Shown here in pieces: positions 16,660-25,572 of a DNA stretch of 64,000 nucleotides. The position numbers and the translations under genes are program-made. The stretch spans positions 1 through 64,000 of the forward strand of contig CAXBLU010000008.1 of NCBI GenBank assembly GCA_963976815.1. Reading direction: 5' to 3'. A model generated the notes under the pieces. That model searched no databases and was not told where the DNA came from. It saw only the letters and a list, made by a program, of their open reading frames with translations. The first letter of the stretch is position 1. Each line of letters begins with the position of its first letter. The DNA comes from JAHRVQ01 sp963976815 (lineage in GTDB: Bacteria > Pseudomonadota > Gammaproteobacteria > Pseudomonadales > Azotimanducaceae).

Positions 16660-19600
16660 ATGCTAAATTTAATCGTAAATTTTGCGGTGGAACGCCGATG
16701 GATTGTCCTTGTCCTCGCGTTCCTGATCGCCTGTTTAGGCCTGTATAGCGCCTTCAAGCTACCGATAGATGCTGTCCCTGACATCACCAACGTCCAGGTT
16801 CAGATCAACTCAGAAGCAATCGGCTTTTCTCCTTTAGAGGTGGAGCAGAGAATTACCTACCCGATAGAAAACGCGATGGCTGGACTTCCGAGTCTTGACT
16901 ACAGCCGCTCGTTGTCGCGCTACGGTCTCTCCCAGGTCACCATTGTGTTTGATGAGGGCACCGACATTTATTGGGCAAGACAACTTATAGCAGAACGGTT
17001 GCAGAGCATAAGGAGTGAACTGCCTGCAACTGTCGAACCCACACTTGGCCCAATCGCAAGCGGACTGGGTGAAGTGTTTACTTATCTTGTTAGAGCAAAG
17101 GACGGAGCGCTTAAAGAAGATGGAACGGAGTATAACCCCGAGGACCTTCGAACGATTCAGGACTGGATTATACGACCGCAGCTCGTCAAGGTGCCGGGTA
17201 TCACAGAGATCAACAGTATTGGTGGTTACGAGCGTCAATATCAGGTCTCGCCGGTCACTGGGAAGTTACTCGCTTTCAAAGTTGATATCGCCGATATCGT
17301 TACTGCACTGAAGAAAAATAATCTCAACGCAGGGCTTGGCTATATTGAGCGGCGAGGTGAACAGTGGCTGATTCGCTCACCAGGTCAACTTTCCAATTTA
17401 ATGGATATCGAAAATGTGATCATTGCCAAACGAGATGACGCGCCAGTCAGAGTTGGTGATGTCGCAACGGTCTCCTACGGAAAGGAGCTTCGGACCGGCG
17501 CCGCCACTCTAAACGGTAAAGAGACAGTGTTGGGAACGGCCTTTATGCTGCTTGGTGAAAATAGCCGCGTCGTCGCGAACGATGTTGCTGCTGAGCTTGA
17601 GATCGTAAACCGTTCGCTTCCAACCGGCGTGGAGGCGGTGCCAGCTTACAACCGAACAACACTCGTGGATAAAACCATCGCGACGGTGCAAAAAAATCTG
17701 TTCGAGGGTGCAGCATTAGTCATTGTTGTCTTGTTTGCTCTTCTAGGAAATTTTCGAGCAGCCCTTATTACTGCATTCATTATCCCGCTCAGCATGCTGT
17801 TCGCGATCACTGGATTGTCTGTGAATCGCATGTCAGGAAATCTCATGAGCCTCGGCGCCATAGATTTTGGTCTTATCGTCGACGGTGCCGTGATCGTTGT
17901 AGAAAACGCCCTCAGTCGGCTATCGGGCAAACAGCGAGAACTCAATCGCGTCCTGAATCTCGATGAGCGTCTGATGGTTGTAGCGGAAAGTACCAAAGAA
18001 GTGTTTAGCCCTGCGGTATTCGGCGTTCTCATCATTATGTTGGTTTATCTGCCCTTGTTTGCACTGAGTGGCGTCGAGGGCAAGATGTTTCATCCGATGG
18101 CTTTTACAGTTGTCGCTGCGCTTTTAGGTGCACTTATTTTCTCAGTGACTTTTGTCCCCGCTGCTGTCGCGATTTTTGTCACGGGCAAGGTAAGCGAGTC
18201 AGAAAATATTTTGATGAAATCCGCGAAGAAACTCTATCAGCCCACATTACGGATGGCTCTGGCTAGGCCCATATTTGCCATTGTGGGAGCAGCAGTGCTT
18301 GTTACTTTTAGTTTGTTTCAAGCTAGCCGAATGGGCACGGAATTTTTACCGCAGCTGGATGAGCATGATATTGCGCTACATGCATTGAGAATTCCAGGTA
18401 CTGGACTCACCCAGTCCGTAGACATGCAGATGCTACTAGAATCTGAAATCAGCTCGCTACCTGAGGTTTCACTGGTGTTTTCAAAAATTGGTACGCCAGA
18501 AATAGCAACTGACCCAATGCCCCCAAACGTTGCAGACACCTTTGTCATGCTTAAGCCGAGAAATCTCTGGCCAGATCCATCTAAAGCAAAATTGCAGTTC
18601 ATTGACGAGCTAAGACAAGTGGTGGAAGCGTTGCCGGGTAACAAGTATGAGTTTACTCAACCCATAGAGATGCGGTTTAACGAACTCATCGCGGGTGTTC
18701 GTACAGATGTAGCCGTTCGAGTTTACGGAGACAATCTTGAACAACTAGCCAAAATAGGCGATCAAATTGAAAAACTTTTAACCGAAGTTCCTGGTGCGAA
18801 GGATGTGCGCGTGGAACAGGTGAAAGGTTTGCCAATGATTAGCGTCGAACCACAACGTGATCACCTTGCGCTGCTGGGTCTTAGTGTTGAAGACCTTCAA
18901 GCGGCTGCGCAAGTTGCAATAGGCGGCATCCAGTCTGGCTTGATCTATGAGGGAGATAGGAGGTTCGGGATTTATGTTCGGATGGATGATTCCATGCGAA
19001 CGGTGGAGTCATTAAGCACTCTACCTTTGTTTATCCCACATTCTGGGGACTCGGAGTTAGACTTTGTTCCATTGCGGGAGGTCGCTGATATTAAATTGAT
19101 AGAGGGCCCGAATCAGATAAATCGACGAGATGGAAAGCGAAACGTTGTGGTGACCGCAAACGTCTCTGGGCGTGATCTGGGCGGTTTTATTAGCGAAACC
19201 CAGGAAAAAATGAATCGTGATTTGATGCTACCTTCGGGATATTGGCTTGAGTACGGCGGCACCTTCGAGCAACTGCAATCTGCGAGTCAGCGTCTCTCCA
19301 TCGTTGTACCGCTAACTTTGCTCCTCATACTAGGATTGCTTTATCTAGCCTTTGGATCTCTGAAAGACTCACTCATTGTGTTCAGTGGCGTTCCGCTTGC
19401 ATTGACAGGTGGTGTGCTGGCGCTCTTTCTGAGAGACATGCCTATTTCAATCTCTGCCCTCGTCGGGTTTATCGCATTGTCGGGAGTTGCCGTACTGAAT
19501 GGGGTAGTAATGATTTCCTTCATTAGACAACTTCGACATCAGGGGGCTGAGTTGCTCGAGGCTATTGTACGCGGTGCGACTTCCCGGCTTCGTCCTGTGT

Positions 19601-19794
19601 TGATGACTGCGCTGGTGGCGAGCCTGGGTTTTGTGCCCATGGCCTTCAATTTAGGGGCAGGTGCTGAAGTGCAGAGACCCCTGGCAACAGTTGTGATCGG
19701 AGGTATTGTTTCGTCTACTCTGTTGACGCTCGTTGTATTGCCTGCACTGTACAGGTTGGTTCATGGGTTGAAGTCGCGTAATGCGAGTACATGA
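16660..19794 (+). CDS. czcA: Heavy-metal RND efflux pump, Zn/Cd/Co CzcA type
   Basis: A 1044-residue RND pump, full length for the family. TM4 carries D-F-G-L-I-V-D-G-A-V-I-V-V-E-N (about 402-416), the acidic motif that marks the divalent-cation CzcA branch and differs from the neighbouring copper-type pump. P-I-E-M-R-F-N-E-L-I-A-G-V-R-T-D-V near residue 670 is also CzcA-like. It should export zinc, cadmium or cobalt from periplasm or cytoplasm. It begins 10 nt after czcB in the same operon, with the CDF transporter next. Confidence 0.9.
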   Translation: MLNLIVNFAVERRWIVLVLAFLIACLGLYSAFKLPIDAVPDITNVQVQINSEAIGFSPLEVEQRITYPIENAMAGLPSLDYSRSLSRYGLSQVTIVFDEGTDIYWARQLIAERLQSIRSELPATVEPTLGPIASGLGEVFTYLVRAKDGALKEDGTEYNPEDLRTIQDWIIRPQLVKVPGITEINSIGGYERQYQVSPVTGKLLAFKVDIADIVTALKKNNLNAGLGYIERRGEQWLIRSPGQLSNLMDIENVIIAKRDDAPVRVGDVATVSYGKELRTGAATLNGKETVLGTAFMLLGENSRVVANDVAAELEIVNRSLPTGVEAVPAYNRTTLVDKTIATVQKNLFEGAALVIVVLFALLGNFRAALITAFIIPLSMLFAITGLSVNRMSGNLMSLGAIDFGLIVDGAVIVVENALSRLSGKQRELNRVLNLDERLMVVAESTKEVFSPAVFGVLIIMLVYLPLFALSGVEGKMFHPMAFTVVAALLGALIFSVTFVPAAVAIFVTGKVSESENILMKSAKKLYQPTLRMALARPIFAIVGAAVLVTFSLFQASRMGTEFLPQLDEHDIALHALRIPGTGLTQSVDMQMLLESEISSLPEVSLVFSKIGTPEIATDPMPPNVADTFVMLKPRNLWPDPSKAKLQFIDELRQVVEALPGNKYEFTQPIEMRFNELIAGVRTDVAVRVYGDNLEQLAKIGDQIEKLLTEVPGAKDVRVEQVKGLPMISVEPQRDHLALLGLSVEDLQAAAQVAIGGIQSGLIYEGDRRFGIYVRMDDSMRTVESLSTLPLFIPHSGDSELDFVPLREVADIKLIEGPNQINRRDGKRNVVVTANVSGRDLGGFISETQEKMNRDLMLPSGYWLEYGGTFEQLQSASQRLSIVVPLTLLLILGLLYLAFGSLKDSLIVFSGVPLALTGGVLALFLRDMPISISALVGFIALSGVAVLNGVVMISFIRQLRHQGAELLEAIVRGATSRLRPVLMTALVASLGFVPMAFNLGAGAEVQRPLATVVIGGIVSSTLLTLVVLPALYRLVHGLKSRNAST

Positions 19795-19912
19795 ATACCT
19801 GGCAATCTATTCAATAGGTTTAGACATCGCTGGCGCGCGGCCTAAAGTTAAGCGGAAGGATTCCAGTCGCGTGTTTGTAAAAAATTAAATTTGCAGGGAG
19901 TTTGGAGAAGAA

Positions 19913-20851
19913 ATGCATACGAGTAAGTTAAACGAATGGAAACATGATCACGTCTTTGGTCAGGATAAGAAACGAGCTGGAGAGACCAGGACGTTAATCA
20001 TCGTTGTGATAACGGCGATTATGATGGTCGTTGAGATATTTAGTGGCGTCATTTTCGGTTCGATGGCACTGCTGGCTGACGGTTTACATATGGGATCTCA
20101 TGCCGTGGCATTGGGTATTGCAGTCTTCGCCTATGTCATCTCGAGAAGACTGGCGGCGCAACATAGCTTTGCGTTTGGTGTCGGTAAAATAAACAGTCTA
20201 GCCGGGTTTGGTAGCGCGGTGTTGTTACTGGGCTTCGCGTTGGTTATGGCGACGGAGAGTATCGACAGGCTAATCTCACCTAATCCAATTGCCTTTGATC
20301 AGGCGCTAATCGTTGCGGTTGTAGGACTCATCGTCAACGCGGCTAGTGCGTGGATCCTTGCGTCAACTCCGCACGAACATCATGGCCACACACATAGCCA
20401 AGATCACCACAGCCATGACCACAATCTAAAAGCAGCCTATTTACATGTCGTGGCAGATGCACTCACTTCTCTGTTGGCTATTTTTGCCCTGCTCGCAGGG
20501 AAGTTACTGGGTGCTGGATGGCTTGACCCAATGATGGGGATTGTTGGAGCGATACTCGTGGCCCGTTGGTCCTTAAGCCTGATCAAGGAATGCGCATCGG
20601 TTTTATTGGATAAGCAGGTTGATAACAAAGCGCTTGCCAGGGTTGTCGATGCAATCGAGAAAGATTCATTGGATCGGGTCACTGACTTGCATCTGTGGAG
20701 CATTGGTCATGGGATCTTCGCAGCAGAAATTGCGATTGTGAGCGATGAGCCAGGCAGCAGCGATAGCTACCGAGAGAGGCTACCGCATTCGTTAAACATT
20801 GTGCACGCCACGATTGAAGTCAACCAATGTCCTGGCCATGCAACTGCATAG
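19913..20851 (+). CDS. czcD: Cation diffusion facilitator, CzcD/ZitB type
   Basis: A 312-residue inner-membrane zinc/cadmium proton antiporter. It has six predicted transmembrane helices, L-A-D-G-L-H-M in TM2 and V-V-A-D-A-L-T-S in TM5 supplying the metal-site Asp and His residues, and a histidine-rich loop (H-E-H-H-G-H-T-H, H-S-H-D-H) around residues 154-172 between TM4 and TM5. GGAG lies upstream of the ATG. It moves divalent metal from cytoplasm to periplasm, where the adjacent Czc RND system can pass it out of the cell. Confidence 0.92.
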   Translation: MHTSKLNEWKHDHVFGQDKKRAGETRTLIIVVITAIMMVVEIFSGVIFGSMALLADGLHMGSHAVALGIAVFAYVISRRLAAQHSFAFGVGKINSLAGFGSAVLLLGFALVMATESIDRLISPNPIAFDQALIVAVVGLIVNAASAWILASTPHEHHGHTHSQDHHSHDHNLKAAYLHVVADALTSLLAIFALLAGKLLGAGWLDPMMGIVGAILVARWSLSLIKECASVLLDKQVDNKALARVVDAIEKDSLDRVTDLHLWSIGHGIFAAEIAIVSDEPGSSDSYRERLPHSLNIVHATIEVNQCPGHATA

Positions 20852-20897
20852 CGATCGAGGGTCTCGAGAGGGAAGCTCGCGGCTTTGATTTACTCCG

Positions 20898-20966
20898 CTT
20901 GAGTGGGCATTTCGGGTCGTGCCGTGACCCAAGATCCCGTTAGGGTTTTGTCTTCACCCACTCAAG
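20898..20966. terminator. Inverted repeat between convergent czcD and acr3
   Basis: CTTGAGTGGG (20898-20907) pairs with CCCACTCAAG (20957-20966), and a smaller hairpin GGGTC/GACCC is nested inside. CATTTTT follows the right arm on the plus strand. Its place between two convergent operons suggests a two-way transcription stop, although the loop is long. Confidence 0.5.
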
Positions 20967-20981
20967 TGCGCATTTTTCCGA

Positions 20982-22016
20982 TTAGCTTTTGCCGGGCTCA
21001 AACCACCCATGGGTGCGGTTCACTATTGCAACCAGTGATAACATCACGGGTACTTCAACGAGTACGCCTACTACTGTGGCTAAGGCTGCGCCAGAATTTA
21101 AGCCGAATAAAGAAATTGCGACGGCTACCGCTAACTCAAAAAAGTTAGACGTACCAATCATGCAGGCGGGTCCGGCAATATTGTGCGGTAATTTCATAGC
21201 GACCGCTGCACCATAGGCAATCGCAAAGATTCCGTAGGTCTGCAGCAATAGGGGAATGGCGATTAATATAATAGTTTGAGGCTGCTGGATGATTTTTTCT
21301 GCTTGAAAGCCGAACAGCAAGATCACCGTGGCCAACAGTCCAACAATTGACCAGGGTTTTAGTTGATTCACAAAGTCATCCAGTTGTTGGGTGTCGGATG
21401 AAGAATTGTTTTCTAGCAGATGCCTGGTAAAGGCGCCTGCTAATAGGGGTAGTAGAACGTAGAGCACGACGGAAAGCAGAAGGGTATTCCAGGGCACAAC
21501 AATGTCACTAACGCCAAGTAGGAATGCAGCCAGTGGTGCAAAGGCAAAGATCATGATGATGTCGTTAACCGAGACCTGGACCAGGGTATAGTTTGGGTCG
21601 CCCTTGGTGAGCTGGCTCCAGACAAAAACCATAGCGGTGCAGGGTGCAACGCCCAGTAAGATCATCCCTGCGATATATTCGCTGGCAGACTGGGGATCTA
21701 CCCAATCGGCAAATATAACCTTAAAAAACAGCCAGCCGAGGGCCGCCATAGTGAAGGGTTTGATCAGCCAGTTCACAACCAGGGTCAGGACGAGACCTTT
21801 TGGTTTCCTGCCCACATCCTTCAGGGCGGAGAAGTCTATTTGGATCATCATCGGGTAGATCATGATCCAGATGAGGACAGCGACGACGAGATTGACGTGG
21901 GCATATTCTAGCGCCGCGACTAGTTCGAAGAACCGAGGCATCAAGTTACCCATAAGTACGCCTGCAACTATGCAGAGCCCCACCCAAACAGATAAATATC
22001 GTTCAAATAGCCCCAT
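20982..22016 (-). CDS. acr3: Arsenite efflux transporter, ACR3 family
   Basis: A 344-residue protein with about ten hydrophobic helices and the ACR3 hallmark G-V-A-P-C-T-A-M-V-F near residue 126, whose Cys is required for arsenite transport. It is unrelated to the longer ArsB family and exports As(III) across the inner membrane. AGGAG precedes the ATG. Its first 14 nt overlap the end of arsC, so reduction of arsenate and export of the product are translated together. Confidence 0.92.
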   Translation of the reverse strand: MGLFERYLSVWVGLCIVAGVLMGNLMPRFFELVAALEYAHVNLVVAVLIWIMIYPMMIQIDFSALKDVGRKPKGLVLTLVVNWLIKPFTMAALGWLFFKVIFADWVDPQSASEYIAGMILLGVAPCTAMVFVWSQLTKGDPNYTLVQVSVNDIIMIFAFAPLAAFLLGVSDIVVPWNTLLLSVVLYVLLPLLAGAFTRHLLENNSSSDTQQLDDFVNQLKPWSIVGLLATVILLFGFQAEKIIQQPQTIILIAIPLLLQTYGIFAIAYGAAVAMKLPHNIAGPACMIGTSNFFELAVAVAISLFGLNSGAALATVVGVLVEVPVMLSLVAIVNRTHGWFEPGKS

Positions 22017-22491
22017 TATTAATTTCTCCTATCCGGTTGAGTTCATTTTTAAGTGTGATGTTTGGTCCCGTGAAGTTGATTTTTGCCGCCAGGAATTGAT
22101 TGGCTAGCGATTCAATTCGACTAATTAGGGCCTGGAATACTTCTTCAATCTCTTGCTCGGATCCCGTCATTTTTGAAGCGTCCGGTAGTCCCCAGTGAGC
22201 CTTTACCGCAGGACCAAAGTAGACGGGGCAGCTTTCTTTTGCCGCACTATCACAGACGGTAATTACTGCGTCGGGAGAAAAGTCCGCCAATGCGTCAGAG
22301 TGCTTACTACTTAACCCTTCGGTTTTGTAGCCCGCGGCTTGTAGATTCTGCAACGTCAGCGGATGCACATCATTTGCGGGAGCGCTTCCGGCACTTTTCG
22401 CTTGAAGTGTGCCGTTGCCAAGTTGATTAAAGATGGCCTCGCAGAGAATGCTGCGGCAGGCGTTGTGGGTACAGAGGAACAGTAGCTTCAT
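22003..22491 (-). CDS. arsC: Arsenate reductase, low-molecular-weight phosphatase type
   Basis: A 162-residue protein with the phosphate loop C7-T-H-N-A-C-R13 (C-x5-R) at its N-terminus and V-C-D-S-A-A-K-E-S-C-P-V near residues 80-91, supplying the redox cysteines of thioredoxin-type ArsC. It reduces arsenate to arsenite for export by the adjacent ACR3 transporter. The final 30 residues extend slightly beyond the core fold. It is transcribed divergently from arsR. Confidence 0.9.
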   Translation of the reverse strand: MKLLFLCTHNACRSILCEAIFNQLGNGTLQAKSAGSAPANDVHPLTLQNLQAAGYKTEGLSSKHSDALADFSPDAVITVCDSAAKESCPVYFGPAVKAHWGLPDASKMTGSEQEIEEVFQALISRIESLANQFLAAKINFTGPNITLKNELNRIGEINNGAI

Positions 22492-22531
22492 GATTTCTCT
22501 TTGCTTGTCTGGGTTTTAGGCAGTAGGATCT

Positions 22532-22551
22532 ATATTCCACTAATAGAATAT
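22532..22551. promoter_or_regulatory. Probable ArsR operator
   Basis: ATATTC (22532-22537) and GAATAT (22546-22551) form a perfect dyad with an 8-nt centre, in the 68-bp gap between divergent arsC and arsR and ending 8 nt before the arsR start codon. Its AT-rich form and location fit an ArsR operator controlling both directions. Confidence 0.6.
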
Positions 22552-22559
22552 TCCATATT

Positions 22560-22913
22560 GTGCATATAGAAAAGAAAAAATTGTTTTCCGTACTCAGTAA
22601 TGATGTCCGACTGCGCTGTGTATACCTGTTGTCTCGTTTTGATGAGATCTGTGTTTGTGAACTGGTGGATGCGCTTGAGGTTGCTCAACCAACTGCGTCA
22701 AAAGCGCTGGCGAGCCTGCGGAGTGCCGGATTAGTCACGGATCGGCGGGAAGCTAATTGGATCTACTATCGACTCCAGCCGGATTTGCCTGGATGGGTCA
22801 AGCACGTGATCAGTGCCGTGGTTGAGGCCGCGGAATTGGATCCAGATTATTTAGCGGATGTAGTGAAATTTAAAGAATTAGTCGAAAGACCAAGATCTGT
22901 TGCGTGCCCTTAG
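22560..22913 (+). CDS. arsR: Arsenical resistance repressor, ArsR/SmtB family
   Basis: A 117-residue winged-helix regulator starting at GTG. The As(III) site is visible as I-C31-V-C33-E-L-V in the alpha-3 helix, followed by the recognition helix Q-P-T-A-S-K-A-L-A-S-L-R. It should repress the divergent arsC-acr3 operon and itself, releasing DNA when the cysteines bind arsenite. A dyad operator lies just before the start codon. Confidence 0.92.
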   Translation: MHIEKKKLFSVLSNDVRLRCVYLLSRFDEICVCELVDALEVAQPTASKALASLRSAGLVTDRREANWIYYRLQPDLPGWVKHVISAVVEAAELDPDYLADVVKFKELVERPRSVACP

Positions 22914-22926
22914 TACAGGGGAAGGA

Positions 22927-23211
22927 CTAAGCGTGTATAGGAGGAACGCGGATGATGTACTGGATAAAGTTGTCTGGGTTGCCGTAGTGGTCTTCGAGTC
23001 TTCCGGCGTTGTAGCCAGACACTGTTGCCGCCTGTTCGCTTGCTGTGCCGGCGATATTAATTTCCATTTCGCTGCTTTGAGACGCTGCAGTAAGCGCCAC
23101 AGCGCTAAGAATTAAGGTGACAAGCAGTACTGATTTCAATGGTTGTTCCGGCAATTGGTCGAGTTGGTGAGATTCTAAGGGCCAGATTGTGCATTGAATA
23201 GAGCAGAGCAC
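22927..23211 (-). CDS. Hypothetical small secreted protein
   Basis: An open frame of 94 codons from GTG 23211. A hydrophobic stretch (L-K-S-V-L-L-V-T-L-I-L-S-A-V-A-L-T-A) begins at residue 25 and would be a good signal peptide if translation starts at the TTG there, which has GGAA 6 nt upstream. The mature part contains N-A-G-R-L-E-D-H-Y-G-N-P-D-N-F-I-Q-Y-I and no cysteine. I do not recognise the family. It runs convergently to arsR and downstream of the DUF3718-like gene. Confidence 0.42.
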   Translation of the reverse strand: MLCSIQCTIWPLESHQLDQLPEQPLKSVLLVTLILSAVALTAASQSSEMEINIAGTASEQAATVSGYNAGRLEDHYGNPDNFIQYIIRVPPIHA

Positions 23212-23253
23212 CCGAATTAACAGGCACTTAACAAATCTTTACATTCGCTTTAT

Positions 23254-23368
23254 GGAAGGGTCTAGAAGGGGTTGTTGAGGAGAGTGTGGCGGAAGCGTGT
23301 AGAGTGAAGTGGTGAGATTGAGAGAGAAGAGTGGAGCAAGCGGAAGAGGCTGGATAAGCTCCAGCCTC
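23254..23368. other. C-poor, purine-rich tract with a terminal hairpin
   Basis: Between 23254 and 23349 the plus strand has only five C, being almost entirely G, A and T in short GA-rich runs. It ends at a perfect 9-bp hairpin, GAGGCTGGA (23346-23354) with TCCAGCCTC (23360-23368). The hairpin lies downstream of the leftward DUF3718-like gene and may stop its transcription, with the pyrimidine-rich minus strand beyond. No gene is supported in this tract. Confidence 0.5.
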
Positions 23369-23382
23369 GGCTGAAATGGCCT

Positions 23383-23661
23383 CTATTGGACGGTTGCGAT
23401 GGTATTTTGGTCCGTTAGCCGAAAGGTGCTCGCAAATTGATCCAGGTTCATATCGTTGCAAACGAGGCGATCTCGCTCATTTTTGGTGATACCGAGCGAG
23501 CGGGCGGTTTGAACAAACTCCTGCTCGGATTTCAGAACTGCCAGACAAAGTTGCGAGTAGCGGTCTATCTTTTGATCAGCATCGGTACTAGCATCGGCAA
23601 AGGAAAAGCTCGCCATTGTGGAGAAAAGTGCTGCAATCATCATTTTGTTTATTTTGTTCAT
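23383..23661 (-). CDS. Small exported protein, DUF3718-like
   Basis: About 92 residues with a signal peptide (M-N-K-I-N-K-M-M-I-A-A-L-F-S, cleavage near S-F-A-D-A). The mature part has L-C-L-A-V-L near its start and a C-N-D-M-N-L-D-Q-F-A motif about 40 residues later, a two-cysteine pattern like the DUF3718 family of periplasmic proteins of unknown function. ATG 23661 is favoured by GAGG about 10 nt upstream; ATG 23676 is in frame. No operon partner is evident. Confidence 0.6.
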   Translation of the reverse strand: MNKINKMMIAALFSTMASFSFADASTDADQKIDRYSQLCLAVLKSEQEFVQTARSLGITKNERDRLVCNDMNLDQFASTFRLTDQNTIATVQ

Positions 23662-23814
23662 TTTTCTTTGCCTCATCCGTCGCTGTAAGTCGTTATTTCT
23701 ACTAAATAAATTTGATGGATTTAATCTATGTTAACCCTATCTTTACGTCAAATTAATATTTCTTAACATTCCGTGTGTTTCTTTCACTAGTTATCACCCA
23801 ATCGCGATAATGGG

Positions 23815-23843
23815 TTGCTGTTGGCTTTGGCCATGTCTATAAT
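23815..23843 (+). promoter_or_regulatory. Strong sigma-70 promoter of tRNA-Leu
   Basis: TTGCTG and TATAAT are exactly 17 bp apart. The -10 is followed by the GC-rich discriminator CGCCCGCC, as at stringently controlled stable RNA promoters. The tRNA-Leu gene begins 100 nt downstream. Confidence 0.75.
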
Positions 23844-23942
23844 CGCCCGCCTTCAAAATCAGTTATTTAATTGATATTGACTAGAATTTACCCCCGTCCC
23901 AACGAGTGTCACCTCAGGGGCTGCGGGGAGCAAAGGTTAATG

Positions 23943-24028
<86 letters not shown>

Positions 24029-24087
24029 CATCTCTTCCCGGCGTAGCTAATAAATAGCGCACCGGTACTGTAAAGGTAAATACCACT

Positions 24088-25431
24088 ATGCAAGTTACCC
24101 TTGAAACGACTTCGGGACTCGAACGGCGCATGCGCATTTCTGTTCCAGGCGAGGAATTGGAAACCAAGGTCGCGGAAAAGCTGAAGCAAACTGCCCAGCA
24201 AGTAAAGATCAAGGGATTCCGACCAGGAAAGGTACCGCTACGAGAAGTAAAGCGTCGTTTTGGTGATGGTATTCGTCAGGAAGTTGGCTCAGAGATTATG
24301 CAGAGCTCTTTCGCCGCCGCAGTCCAGCAAGAATCAGTCTCTCCAGCCGGTATGCCCCAGATTGAAGATGTCAAGATAGAGGCAGGCCAGGATCTAGAAT
24401 TTACGGCTGTGTTTGAAGTCTTCCCTGAAATTCAACTGTTAGGCTTTGAGGGAATCGAAATTGAACGGCCCGTGGCAAAGGTAACACCCGCCGACGTCGA
24501 CAAGATGATTGAAACGCTGCAAACCCAGCGTGCAGAATTTGTCGAAGTAGAGCGAGCCTGCGATACCGATGATCAGGTCAATATAGACTTCGAAGGTACG
24601 GTCGACGGTGAATTATTCGACGGTGGAAAAGCCGAAGGTAGTGATGTTGTGATCGGTTCCGGAAGCATGATTCCTGGGTTTGAAGAAGGCATCAAGGGTA
24701 TGAAAGCCGGAGACAGCAAAGACGTATCCGTGACATTCCCTGAAGATTATCAGGCTGAGGATCTGAAAGGGAAAGCCGCAGTCTTTGCGATAAAAGTTAA
24801 CAAGGTCAGCGAGTCAAGCAAGCCTGAGCTAAACGATGCGTTCTTTGAGCAATTTGGCGTTAAAGAAGGCGGTATGGACGCGTTTCGCAATGAGGTTTCT
24901 GCCAACATGGAGAAAGAGCTCGGTGCTGCGACCAAGAGCAAGGTTAAGAACCAGGCCTTAGATGGGCTACAGAAAGTGAATGAAATTTCACTGCCTAAAG
25001 CACTTATAGATCAAGAAATTGAACGTCTAAAGCAAGAGGCTATTCAACAGTTTGGCGGCCAAATGAACATCGACACCAGTATGCTGCCTTCAGAAATGTT
25101 TATCAGTCAGGCTGAAAAACGCGTTTCCCTGGGGTTGTTGGTCAATTCAATTGTAGAGCAGCACGAAGTGAAGGTTGACGACGATCGAGTCAAGACCATG
25201 ATTCATGACATGGCTAGTTCTTACGAGGATCCTGAGCAGGTGATCAACTACTACTATAATGATCAACAGCAGCTAGCACAGATTCAGAATCTTGTCTTAG
25301 AAGATCAAGTGATTGATCTGATTGTTGCTGGAGCAAAGGTGTCGGATGTGGAGCAATCCTATGAAGAAGCGATCAAGCCCGCTGCACCTGCTCCTGTAGA
25401 GGAAGCGAGCGAAGAACCTTCCGCTGATTAA
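24088..25431 (+). CDS. tig: Trigger factor, ribosome-associated chaperone and prolyl isomerase
   Basis: A 447-residue protein with the three trigger factor domains in order. The ribosome-binding tail carries G-F-R-P-G-K-V-P near residues 45-52. A central FKBP-type isomerase domain carries D-x-V-N-I-D-F-E-G-T and F-x-G-G-K-A-E near residues 160-190, and a long helical C-terminal chaperone domain follows. It binds nascent chains at the ribosome exit. It is followed by an intrinsic terminator and then clpP and clpX, the standard gammaproteobacterial order. Confidence 0.97.
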   Translation: MQVTLETTSGLERRMRISVPGEELETKVAEKLKQTAQQVKIKGFRPGKVPLREVKRRFGDGIRQEVGSEIMQSSFAAAVQQESVSPAGMPQIEDVKIEAGQDLEFTAVFEVFPEIQLLGFEGIEIERPVAKVTPADVDKMIETLQTQRAEFVEVERACDTDDQVNIDFEGTVDGELFDGGKAEGSDVVIGSGSMIPGFEEGIKGMKAGDSKDVSVTFPEDYQAEDLKGKAAVFAIKVNKVSESSKPELNDAFFEQFGVKEGGMDAFRNEVSANMEKELGAATKSKVKNQALDGLQKVNEISLPKALIDQEIERLKQEAIQQFGGQMNIDTSMLPSEMFISQAEKRVSLGLLVNSIVEQHEVKVDDDRVKTMIHDMASSYEDPEQVINYYYNDQQQLAQIQNLVLEDQVIDLIVAGAKVSDVEQSYEEAIKPAAPAPVEEASEEPSAD

Positions 25432-25445
25432 GTGTGTTTTTTGCC

Positions 25446-25471
25446 AGCCCAATCATCCCGATTGGGCTTTT
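25446..25471 (+). terminator. Intrinsic terminator after tig
   Basis: AGCCCAAT pairs with ATTGGGCT around a CATCCCG loop and is followed by TTTTC, 15 nt after the tig stop codon. It separates tig from clpP. Confidence 0.85.
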
Positions 25472-25572
25472 CGGCGTAAATTTCTCCGTACCCATTGAAA
25501 CTTGGCCCCATTGACGCAATATTAGAGTCATACGCGGCGAATGCCGTCCTACCCAAAATTAAAGAGGTTTGT

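Noticed and set aside
25486..25530. Heat-shock promoter before clpP
   Set aside because: TTGAAA and CCCCAT are present but only about 5 bp apart, far too close for sigma-32.
25495..25572. N-terminal extension of ClpP
   Set aside because: The extension has no family counterpart, while ATG 25573 has a good SD and gives the usual length.
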